From Pirellulales bacterium (GTDB lineage Bacteria > Planctomycetota > Planctomycetia > Pirellulales > JAICIG01), in contig JAICIG010000183.1 in NCBI GenBank assembly GCA_025924495.1, positions 1 through 14,568 on the forward strand: a stretch of DNA of 14,568 nt. The letters run 5' to 3'. A program made the position numbers and the translations under genes. Every line of letters starts with the position of its first letter. The stretch's first letter is position 1. Positions 6,910 to 14,217 of this stretch are shown here, in pieces. The notes beneath the pieces are model-generated. The model searched no databases and had not been told where the DNA came from. It worked only from the letters and a program-made list of their open reading frames with translations.

Positions 6910-9900
6910 TCAATTCGGGCCGACGAGCACGAACGAGCCCCAAAAATAAGGGCTCTGCCATTTCTCCTGCTGGCGCACCCAGCGTTTGGCTTCGAGCAGG
7001 GCGCGGGCATAGTCGGGCGGCCGGTTTTCGCCTTCGGCCTTGGCCACGCTACGGCAATACATGCTGATCAGCATAGCGGCCGCTTCGTCGTCGACCAGCC
7101 AATTGCTGGCCGCCACGCGCCGTGCGCCGGCGACCAAAAAGCCGCGAGAAAGAGCCCACACCCCTTCGCCTTGCTGCAGCGGACCATAGTTGGTCTGGCA
7201 CGCGCTCAAGATCGCCAGTTCGCAGCCCTGCAGATTCAGCTCGTAAATCTCCGGCAACGTCAAGAAGCCATCGTCGGCGGGATCGCCTTCGACGTCGCCG
7301 GGCGTGAGCGCCAGCGCACCGAAAAAGTTACCAAACGATTGCTCCGCGAGGCCGTGACACGCAAGATGAACTAACCGCCGATTCGGTGCGCTCGAGCGCA
7401 CATTGGCCTCGGTGGCGGCTTGCTTGCGCAATTCCGCCACGGAAATCCCCTGTCGCTTGAATACGTCGGCGACGCGAATTGACTCGACACCCGTATACGG
7501 CAGGGCGCCGAGAGCGCCGCCCGCCGAACGGTAGCGGCTGCGCGCCGCAAGCTGCGCCAGTTCTCCGTCTGCCGGCGAAGAAACGTCGGTTGCCTGCGAA
7601 GCCGGATAGTTGGGATCGGCCACCGTCAGTACGGGCGGCGTCGCTGCCTCGCCGGAGCGAGCAGGGAGGGCGCGGTCCGCCAGGTTGTACATCACGGTGG
7701 CCGATGGCGCGTAAAGGATCGGCGTCTCCAGATCGAGCAAGTATCGCGGCGAGCCGCTCGCCTCCACCACCAGCGTCTCCAAGGGCAGCCAGGCGAGCGG
7801 TCCGTCCGGAGCTACGATCAGTTTCTTCACCGTGCCGCGCAACAGGGCTTCGCGCTCGGGCTCGGGAATGAGCAGCATCCACAAAGCGTGCAAAGCGGAG
7901 ACGACCTGCGGCGACAGCCGCGGAGACGCCAGTTGAGCGGCGAGGCCGCCAGCGTTTTCTCCAGCACAAATCGCTCGCAACCTTCCCGCCGTCAGCGGCC
8001 CGGCGTCGACGCCTAGCGGCGCGGCCAGTTTCTCGGTCACATGCAACTCGACTAACCGAGCTTGCTGTGGACCGATGACCAGCAGATAGCCGCCGTTTTC
8101 GCCGAACAGATACGCCAGCATCAATCCGCCGCCGCCGACCAATTTCCGGCGAATCTGACTCAAGCGAGGCGGTTCGCCGCCTACCGAAAGCAGGTTGCGG
8201 TAGATGGGGCTGGTGCTCCGCTGCTCGCGGTAAAAGTCGTCCAAGCGAGCCCGCGCCGCGGCCAGCTCGGCCTTGAACTTGTCCTGCTCGCTTGCGGATT
8301 CAGTCGTGGCGCCGCGGGCTTCGGAATCGCTCAACTGCCGTTCATGTGCGGCGACCTGGCCTTGCAGCTCCATCTCACGCTGGCGAAGCCGTTCGCGCTC
8401 GAGCGGCGGACGGCCTAGTTGCAGGTCGACGGCGCCCAGCTTCATTTCGTCGAGCAGCGACCTGGAACGACTGCGTTCGATGGCCGAAAGCGCTTCGCTC
8501 ATATCGCCCAATTCGACTTGCCAGGCGATCATCCGTTCGAAGGCACGGCTGAAACGCCCGAAGAATTCCGCCCGCTCCTGCTCGGCGCCCGAGCTTTGCC
8601 CGCGCTGCTGTTCCGCCAGATCCAAGGCGTGTCGCAGGTCGGCCAGGGCTTCGCTTTTGCGGCCCAACGACCAGCCAATCTGTGCTCGCAACTCATAGCT
8701 GTCGAAGCGTTCGGCCGGACTGACCTGTGCGCTATCCCGGATCGAGATGGCCCGATCGACCGGCGCCTCTGCCTCTTCATCGCGACCCAGGTCGTGATAA
8801 AACTGCGCCTGACTGTGGAGGCTAGCGGCCACGTCGGGATGATCGGCCCGCAAAGCTTTCTCGCGAATCGCCAGGGCCTTGGCGAACAGCGGTTCCGCTT
8901 CTGCGTCGCGATGCTGTTTGTGATTGAGCGCTGCCAGATTATTCAGACTTGCGGCCGTGCCGGGGTGTTCCGGCCCAAGAGATCGAACGCGAGAGGCGAG
9001 TGCACGCCGGCAGAACTCTTCGGCTTTGGCGAAATCTCCCCGCTGTTTGTACAGCACGGCGAGATTGGAAAGGCAAGTGGCCGTCGCCGGATGGTCCGCC
9101 GCCAACGTTTTCTCCCAGAGCTCGAGCGCGCGCTGGTAGAGCGGCTCGGCCTCGGAATAACGACGCTGCTTATGGTACAGCGCGGCCAGGTTATGGATCG
9201 CCGTCACCCGATCGGGATGCCCGGGCGGCAACACGCGCTCGGCAATGGCCAGCGCCTCTTTGTACAGCGGCTCGGCCTCGGCATAGCGCCCTTGATGCTC
9301 ATAGAGGATTCCCAATTGATTCAGTCGTATCGAGAACTCGAAACGCTGTTTCCCTCGCGCCTTGCTGTAGATGGCAATCGCCCGCTTATACAACGTTTCC
9401 GCCTCTGAGTAACGGCCGAGATGCTCGTAGAGCTGGGCCAGGCCGCCCAGCGTCAGCGCGATATCGACATGATTTGCAGGCAGAGCCTTTTGCCGAATCG
9501 CCAAGCTACGCTTGAAGAGCGACTCGGCCTCGACGTAATGACCCTGGTGGTCGCAAATGCGGGCCAGCACCGTCAAGGCTCCGGCAAGGTTGATGTCTTC
9601 CGACCCATGAGCCCTTTCATACGCCGCCAGCGCTCGACGGGCAAGCGGCTCGGCCGCCGCATAATTTCCCTGATGGTCGTAAATCAAGGCCAGGTTTTTC
9701 AGCGTGTGGAGAAGTTGAGGACTGTCGGCCGGCAGGGCTTTCTCTGCCATTTCCAAGGCCCGCCTCCCCGCGGATTCGGCTTCGGCAAAGCGGCCGAGCT
9801 GGTCGTAGACCAAAGCCAGATTGTCGAGCGTCAGCGCAATTTCCGCGTGGCCGGCCGGCAGTTCGCGCTCGCGAATGGCCAGCGCCTTTTGATGCACTGC

Positions 9901-10158
9901 TTCCGCTTCGGCATATTGTTCCTGATCGGCATAGGAGATCGCCAATTCATTCAAAGCGCGGGCGACAAGCCAAGGTTTAGGCGGCTTAAGCTGTTCGGCG
10001 AACGAAAGCATTTGCCTGGCGGTTTCTTCCGCGTCGTGATAGCGGCCGGTACGACGCTGCTGCGCAAACTGCTTTGCCAAATCATCCCATTCGCCGCCAC
10101 GTGCCATGGCGGCAACGATCAGCGTCAGGAACAGCGACAGACAGCGGCGGGCAAGCAT
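6910..10158 (-). CDS. Exported TPR-CHAT domain protein (caspase-fold peptidase)
   Basis: From the ATG at 10158 the protein has 1082 residues. Layout: signal peptide (about 2-21, basic then hydrophobic), ten 42-residue TPR units without gaps (about 70-489), a helical stretch, a charged Glu/Arg/Gln-rich predicted coiled coil (about 575-650), then a CHAT domain to the C-terminus. The CHAT dyad is intact: His935 (L-A-C-H-G) and Cys987 (L-S-A-C-Q-T), followed by the family's 'GARRVAASNW' and a terminal 'PYFWGSFVLVG'. CHAT proteins are caspase/separase relatives; the TPRs usually bind a partner or activator. The 10158 start leaves 47 bases after the upstream stop and places a signal peptide at the N-terminus. 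An in-frame ATG at 10236 would overlap the upstream gene and bury that signal. No Shine-Dalgarno is obvious. Middle gene of the operon; its target is unknown. Confidence 0.9.
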   Translation of the reverse strand: MLARRCLSLFLTLIVAAMARGGEWDDLAKQFAQQRRTGRYHDAEETARQMLSFAEQLKPPKPWLVARALNELAISYADQEQYAEAEAVHQKALAIRERELPAGHAEIALTLDNLALVYDQLGRFAEAESAGRRALEMAEKALPADSPQLLHTLKNLALIYDHQGNYAAAEPLARRALAAYERAHGSEDINLAGALTVLARICDHQGHYVEAESLFKRSLAIRQKALPANHVDIALTLGGLAQLYEHLGRYSEAETLYKRAIAIYSKARGKQRFEFSIRLNQLGILYEHQGRYAEAEPLYKEALAIAERVLPPGHPDRVTAIHNLAALYHKQRRYSEAEPLYQRALELWEKTLAADHPATATCLSNLAVLYKQRGDFAKAEEFCRRALASRVRSLGPEHPGTAASLNNLAALNHKQHRDAEAEPLFAKALAIREKALRADHPDVAASLHSQAQFYHDLGRDEEAEAPVDRAISIRDSAQVSPAERFDSYELRAQIGWSLGRKSEALADLRHALDLAEQQRGQSSGAEQERAEFFGRFSRAFERMIAWQVELGDMSEALSAIERSRSRSLLDEMKLGAVDLQLGRPPLERERLRQREMELQGQVAAHERQLSDSEARGATTESASEQDKFKAELAAARARLDDFYREQRSTSPIYRNLLSVGGEPPRLSQIRRKLVGGGGLMLAYLFGENGGYLLVIGPQQARLVELHVTEKLAAPLGVDAGPLTAGRLRAICAGENAGGLAAQLASPRLSPQVVSALHALWMLLIPEPEREALLRGTVKKLIVAPDGPLAWLPLETLVVEASGSPRYLLDLETPILYAPSATVMYNLADRALPARSGEAATPPVLTVADPNYPASQATDVSSPADGELAQLAARSRYRSAGGALGALPYTGVESIRVADVFKRQGISVAELRKQAATEANVRSSAPNRRLVHLACHGLAEQSFGNFFGALALTPGDVEGDPADDGFLTLPEIYELNLQGCELAILSACQTNYGPLQQGEGVWALSRGFLVAGARRVAASNWLVDDEAAAMLISMYCRSVAKAEGENRPPDYARALLEAKRWVRQQEKWQSPYFWGSFVLVGPN
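8692..9951 (-). repeat. Ten in-register 126-bp TPR-coding repeats
   Basis: Inside the TPR-CHAT gene, ten consecutive units of exactly 42 codons follow each other with no insertion or deletion. Each begins near an N-x-L-A-x-x-Y pattern, continues through a-E-A-E-x-L, and ends near an L-P-A-x-H turn. The 42-residue spacing is typical of the kinesin-light-chain-like TPR subclass (TPR_10/TPR_12). The exact spacing suggests growth by tandem duplication or selection for an uninterrupted superhelix. Confidence 0.85.
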
Positions 10159-10205
10159 GGCGGAGAGGAGCGGCAAAAACAAATTGGCGCCAGGGCGATC
10201 CACAG

Positions 10206-11984
10206 CTACGGCTTGAGCAAGGCGGGCGGGCGGCAAAAGTCTCGGAAGGTCGGTTCGTGCGCTTTCACGTCAATGGCCTGCAACCCCTGTTGAATCCGCT
10301 GCTCATTGATTTTGCGAACCACTTCGCGAAACAACTCGGAGGCGAAGTATTCACGCATCTGCCGGGCGCATTCGACGCCGGCCTGCTCAACATTGATCGG
10401 TCCCTCGGTTTTCAGCAGCGCGTTCAACAGAAAGTAGCTCATGACGCCCATCGGATCGTTGCTGGCAGGCTTTTGCAGATTCAGCTTCTGAAAGAACACC
10501 GCCAGTGCAATGGATGCCGGTTCTTGTTCTTCCGGCTTGCCGGAATTGGCATGCGAATCAAGCGCGGTCTGCGAGGCCCGGCACGCGGTGAGCAAGGCGG
10601 TATCTGGCTGGCCGATGTCTTTGAGCCGGCCGGTCTCGCCATCGAGAAAATCGAACCGCACAGGCTGTTGATTCGCTGCATCACCTTTCGTCAGCCCTTT
10701 CTCCTGGCTGGCGAAGCCGCCCGAATAGCACGAATCAAGAACGACGATCACGCGTCGGCCAACCAGCGCCTGCAGCCAGCGCCCGAACAGGTCGTCGCTG
10801 ACGGCGGTGGCCCGCAGCAGGATGTCGTTGGCGCGCTCGTAGTTCGTCTGGTCGATCTTGCTGACGCCCGCTCGTTCCAAGACTTTCCAGGCCGACTCCA
10901 GGCGGCGATTTACTTCCGGGTCGATCGGTTTATTCTCGTTCATCAGCTTGGAACGGGCCGCCAGGCAATCGACGTCGATCGTGTCGCAAGGAATTAGGAA
11001 CTCGTCGCGCCCGTCAGCCTCGTCTCCATTGTCGTCGGCGCTCTGCGTGCCGTGACCCGAAAAGTAAATCACCACGGTGTCGCCGGGCCGCGACACGGAA
11101 GGGAGCCACTCGGTGACTGCCGATTGAAGATTTTTCCGTGACGAGTCCTTGTCGACAAACGTCTTGGAAGCCGTCAATCGGCCGACGCTCTCCAGGCACG
11201 AAGTCATCATGGCTGCATCGATGGCGCAGTTGGCCAAATCGTGATTTGCCTGATCGCCGTAGGCGGCCACCTTGAGCGGAGTCATGTCGTGCTGGTTGAT
11301 GCCCATGAACACCCCGTATCGGTTCTGCGCGGGTTGGGCGTTGGGATTCTCCCCGGCGTGCGTCGTGATTTCCAGAGACACTTCGGACCAGCCATTCAGA
11401 GGCAGCGTTTCGTTTACCTCTCGCGTCACGCCGGCCAGAGCATTGCGAGAGACGGGCGAGAACCGCTTCTGGCGCGCCTCGGGCTGCTCCAACTCGGCAA
11501 TCCGCTGTTTCGAGGCGATGATCTTCATCAGCTCCTTGCCGAAGGGCGCGCTGACCGTCCAGCGAAACAAGTCGTTCTCTGCCGGGACCTGAATTTTCTG
11601 ACGGGCCTGCACCCGATTATCGGGCTGGCCCGAGTTGGGAAAGACAGCGTACACCCGGCCGTCGGCCTGCTTGTAAAGTACATACAAAAAGGCATCCTGC
11701 TCGGAAACGACGCTCAGCGTGATCTGCTCGCCTTTGTAATACTCGCCCGAATGGCGATCGACTTCCGCATGTACGTAAAAAGCGGGTTGTTGCTGCTGAA
11801 TGTTATCAGGCGTCGGAGGTTGAACGGTGGGCGGCGTTGGCGCGGGGGGCGACTGTTGCGCCCAGCCCAAAGAAGGCGCGATCAATGTCATGGCAGCCAG
11901 CATGACGATAGCTGTGCAACGGCAAGCGCAAACCGGCAACGGCAGGTGCTCGAATCGAGAGAAATTCCCTAATTGGGAGGTCAT
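10206..11984 (-). CDS. Exported DUF4384-metacaspase-like peptidase (C14)
   Basis: From the ATG at 11984 the protein has 592 residues. A hydrophobic signal segment (about 24-42) ends at G-W-A-Q-Q, followed by a Pro/Gln-rich linker. Residues about 80-164 form a DUF4384 domain ('YKGEQITLSVVSEQDAFLYV', 'VFPNSGQ', 'SAPFGKE'). The caspase domain starts near 222 ('RYGVFMGIN') and has metacaspase features: His311 in S-G-H-G-T-Q, then D-G-x-D-E-F-L-I-P and Cys419 in L-D-S-C-Y-S-G-G. About 55 residues between P-C-D and S-D-D-L-F (roughly 336-392) look like an insertion relative to ordinary metacaspases. The frame stays open upstream to 12332, but that extension is Arg/Cys-rich, runs into the divergent cyclase and precedes the signal peptide, so 11984 is preferred. 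It is first in the operon, with 47 bases to the TPR-CHAT gene. Probably an active envelope peptidase. Confidence 0.88.
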   Translation of the reverse strand: MTSQLGNFSRFEHLPLPVCACRCTAIVMLAAMTLIAPSLGWAQQSPPAPTPPTVQPPTPDNIQQQQPAFYVHAEVDRHSGEYYKGEQITLSVVSEQDAFLYVLYKQADGRVYAVFPNSGQPDNRVQARQKIQVPAENDLFRWTVSAPFGKELMKIIASKQRIAELEQPEARQKRFSPVSRNALAGVTREVNETLPLNGWSEVSLEITTHAGENPNAQPAQNRYGVFMGINQHDMTPLKVAAYGDQANHDLANCAIDAAMMTSCLESVGRLTASKTFVDKDSSRKNLQSAVTEWLPSVSRPGDTVVIYFSGHGTQSADDNGDEADGRDEFLIPCDTIDVDCLAARSKLMNENKPIDPEVNRRLESAWKVLERAGVSKIDQTNYERANDILLRATAVSDDLFGRWLQALVGRRVIVVLDSCYSGGFASQEKGLTKGDAANQQPVRFDFLDGETGRLKDIGQPDTALLTACRASQTALDSHANSGKPEEQEPASIALAVFFQKLNLQKPASNDPMGVMSYFLLNALLKTEGPINVEQAGVECARQMREYFASELFREVVRKINEQRIQQGLQAIDVKAHEPTFRDFCRPPALLKP

Positions 11985-12239
11985 TTGGCAACTCACGGTC
12001 GCGCCCTTTCGGGCCAATCCATCGTGTTCAAGGATATCGGTCGAATCCGGCGATTCACCGTCTTGCAATGTTCGCAAACCGCATGCCGCCTCGGCTTCGC
12101 CCCGCCACTCTCGACAACGCCGCAGTTTTGGCGCGGGCCCGCGTGCCCGGACCATTCTTTGATGTGCGAGGACGCACGCCAGCGATCTGGCTCGCACAGA
12201 TGTAGGTAACGTTCTGGAGGCGCACCGGTCTCGTCCGAT

Positions 12240-12267
12240 TTGCCGCTTGGCGCCGCTGCGGCATAAT
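12240..12267 (+). promoter_or_regulatory. Candidate sigma70-type promoter of the cyclase gene
   Basis: TTGCCG (12240-12245, 4 of 6 to TTGACA) and CATAAT (12262-12267, 5 of 6 to TATAAT) are 16 bases apart. Transcription would start near 12274. The in-frame ATG at 12266 overlaps the -10 box, so it could not be in this transcript; this supports the TTG start at 12332. Call rests on consensus matching only. Confidence 0.4.
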
Positions 12268-12318
12268 GTTAGCCGACAGGGCAGGGCTTTGCAGTTCAAT
12301 AACTTCGCAGCTCTTCGC

Positions 12319-12322
12319 AGGA
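12319..12322 (+). promoter_or_regulatory. Candidate Shine-Dalgarno for TTG start of the cyclase
   Basis: AGGA lies 9 bases before TTG at 12332-12334, the codon just before FHA-type sequence begins. It is weak but fits the promoter candidate upstream. The ATG at 12266 has no comparable site. Confidence 0.4.
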
Positions 12323-12331
12323 TGTCGCGCA

Positions 12332-14155
12332 TTGCGTTTCGCCATTTTCTCCCAAGGCCAACCGCTCTATCGCGGCGACTTTGTCGAATCGCTGGAACTG
12401 GGACGTCAGCAAAGTCCTGATGAGCCGTTGTTTCACGGCTCGCCTTGTTCCACAGGGCGGCGCGTCGCGATCGCCGAGCTGACGGAAAGCGCCGTTTCGC
12501 GCAGGCATGTGCTCGTCACTCCGCTGGCCGACCATCGCCTGCGGATCGCCAACCTGACAACTAACAACGCGGTCGTTCTTCGCGATGGCTCCCTCGGTCC
12601 GGGCGAAAGCCGAGAGGTCTTCGTCCCATGCCGGCTCGGTCTCGGCAATTTGCAAGTTCACCTTGAAAGCGATACTGTCGACAATGGCGAATTGCAAAGC
12701 ATGGCGCAGCCCGTCACCCTGCCCGGAGCGGCTGCACAAGCGTTGGTCGCGGCGGCGCCGCTGCCCGCGCTGGAAGATCGCGAGACCGATTTGCTTGCGG
12801 CCTGGCTCCGCGCCGTGATCGACGTCTTACAAAGCGCCGCCAGTTCTCAAGATTTTTACGAGCGCGCGGCCGCCGCCGCCGTCGATCTGATTGGTCTCGA
12901 CGCCGGGCGCGTACTGCTCTGCGAAAACGGCCTCTGGCGAACCGCCGCAGAAAAACTACGAAGCGGACTTACCGGGCGCGTCGTCGACTGGCTACCCAGC
13001 CAACAAATTCTCGATTCGATCGACAAGGATAAACGAACGGTCTGGCGGCAGGCGACGGGAAGTTCCGCGGGAGGCGGAAGCTTGGCTCATGTCGAGGCCG
13101 TGGTCGCCTCGCCCATTCTCAATCGCGCCGGCGAAGTGATCGGCGCTTTGTACGGCGATCGCCAGTCGGGCGCTCGCGCGACGTTGGCGCCTCGCATCAC
13201 GCGCGCCGATGCCATGCTCGTCGAGACGCTCGCCGCAGGGGTCGCTGCCGGCATTGCCCGGCTGGATCAGGAGCGCGCGGCCTTGGAGGCCCGCGTCCGC
13301 TTCGAGCAGTTCTTTTCCGCCGAATTGGCCGACCAGTTGGCGCAGCATCCTGATCTGCTCGCGGGACGCGATGCCGAAGTCACCTTGCTGTTCTGCGATA
13401 TTCGCGGCTTTAGCGGCATTGCCGAACGATTGGGACCGCGGGGCACGATGGAGTGGATCAACGACGTGCTCGGCGCGGCGTCGGAATGTGTCATCCGCCG
13501 CCAAGGAGTGCTGGTCGACTACGTGGGCGACGAATTGCTTGCCATGTGGGGCGCCCCCGCCTCGCAACCCGATCACGCCCGGTTGGCTTGTCTCGCTGCG
13601 ATCGATATCTGGCGTACGTTGCCCGCGATTAACGAGCGCTGGCTGCCCCAGTTGCATCAGGAGACCAAGGTGGGCATTGGCGTCAACACGGGGCTGGCGC
13701 GCGTCGGCAATACGGGCACGCAGCGCAAATTCAAGTATGGACCGCTGGGCAATACGGTCAACGTCTGCAGTCGCGTTCAAGGCGCCACCAAGTACCTGAA
13801 AACGGGCGTCATCGTCACGTCAGCCACCCACGAGCGGTTGAATGGTTCGCTCGATTCGCGCCGGCTTTGCCAGGTAAGAGTGCTGAACATCGCCCAGCCG
13901 ATCACGCTGTACGAATTATGCCCCGAACCAGGCGATGCCTGGCGCCAGGTAGCGGGGCGCTATGACGAAGCCCTGCGCGAATTCGAACAGCAACGCTTCG
14001 GCCGCGCAACGGCAATCTTGGGCGAGCTGCTTGAGGCGCATCCCGACGATGGTCCTGCCACTGTGCTTTTATCTCGAGCGGCCGCCCTGCTCGCGGATCA
14101 ACTGGCCGGGCGCACGCAAACGTTCGATCCGGTTTGGGAATTGCCTGGCAAGTAA
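12332..14155 (+). CDS. FHA-GAF-class III nucleotidyl cyclase
   Basis: From TTG at 12332 the protein has 607 residues; an ATG at 12266 would add 22. The N-terminal FHA domain (about 1-115) has the G-R pair (24-25) and S-R-R-H (56-59) used to bind phosphothreonine. A GAF-type sensor follows (about 155-310), then a helical linker and a class III cyclase domain (about 347-530). Metal-binding Asp356 (F-C-D-I-R-G-F) and Asp400 (Y-V-G-D) and the transition-state pair Asn477/Arg481 (V-N-V-C-S-R) are present, so catalysis is expected. The usual substrate-specifying Lys is Asp396 and the usual Asp/Thr is Gly470, so the nucleotide made is uncertain. A helical TPR-like tail (about 535-590) ends the protein. 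No signal or membrane segment; cytosolic. The FHA domain could link it to Ser/Thr kinase signalling. Divergent from the caspase operon. Confidence 0.9.
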   Translation: MRFAIFSQGQPLYRGDFVESLELGRQQSPDEPLFHGSPCSTGRRVAIAELTESAVSRRHVLVTPLADHRLRIANLTTNNAVVLRDGSLGPGESREVFVPCRLGLGNLQVHLESDTVDNGELQSMAQPVTLPGAAAQALVAAAPLPALEDRETDLLAAWLRAVIDVLQSAASSQDFYERAAAAAVDLIGLDAGRVLLCENGLWRTAAEKLRSGLTGRVVDWLPSQQILDSIDKDKRTVWRQATGSSAGGGSLAHVEAVVASPILNRAGEVIGALYGDRQSGARATLAPRITRADAMLVETLAAGVAAGIARLDQERAALEARVRFEQFFSAELADQLAQHPDLLAGRDAEVTLLFCDIRGFSGIAERLGPRGTMEWINDVLGAASECVIRRQGVLVDYVGDELLAMWGAPASQPDHARLACLAAIDIWRTLPAINERWLPQLHQETKVGIGVNTGLARVGNTGTQRKFKYGPLGNTVNVCSRVQGATKYLKTGVIVTSATHERLNGSLDSRRLCQVRVLNIAQPITLYELCPEPGDAWRQVAGRYDEALREFEQQRFGRATAILGELLEAHPDDGPATVLLSRAAALLADQLAGRTQTFDPVWELPGK

Positions 14156-14217
14156 GCGCTGCTCTTGCCGACTGATCGCTCTGCCTGCCCTGCTTCGCCG
14201 TTTTACACTCAGCGCTT
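14154..14217. other. Inverted repeat spanning both cyclase stop codons
   Basis: AAGCGCTG (14154-14161) and CAGCGCTT (14210-14217) are perfect inverted copies separated by 48 bases. They overlap the stop codons of the two convergent genes. The long loop and lack of a T-tract make it a weak terminator candidate; it may be coincidental. Confidence 0.3.

Larger units (their letters stand above)
11985..12331. other. Divergent control region, caspase operon / cyclase
   Basis: About 350 bases lie between the divergent starts at 11984 (-) and 12332 (+). The region should hold the promoter of the three-gene caspase-fold operon and that of the cyclase. A good promoter candidate for the + strand lies at 12240-12267. 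No clear minus-strand -35/-10 pair was found. Long open frames cross it on both strands, but their translations are Arg-rich and resemble no family. Confidence 0.5.

Noticed and set aside
8419..10293. Long plus-strand open frames opposite the TPR-CHAT gene (8419-9408 and 9421-10293)
   Set aside because: They lie antisense to a clear TPR-CHAT coding frame, their translations resemble no family, and they follow from GC-rich codon bias and the 126-bp repeat.
11241..11972. Plus-strand open frame opposite the metacaspase gene
   Set aside because: Antisense shadow of a gene with a complete DUF4384-caspase layout; no family features of its own.
12003..12014. GAAA-capped hairpin (minus strand) just before the metacaspase start
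   Set aside because: The stem is only four base pairs and cannot be extended; too weak to call a regulatory element.
11985..12332. 116-residue N-terminal extension of the metacaspase
   Set aside because: It would place Arg/Cys-rich sequence before the signal peptide and run into the divergent cyclase start and its promoter candidate.
693..14155. A complete canonical Pycsar operon
   Set aside because: The PycTM-like gene and the cyclase are about 11 kb apart with unrelated genes between them, and the cyclase carries FHA and GAF domains, unlike compact Pycsar cyclases.
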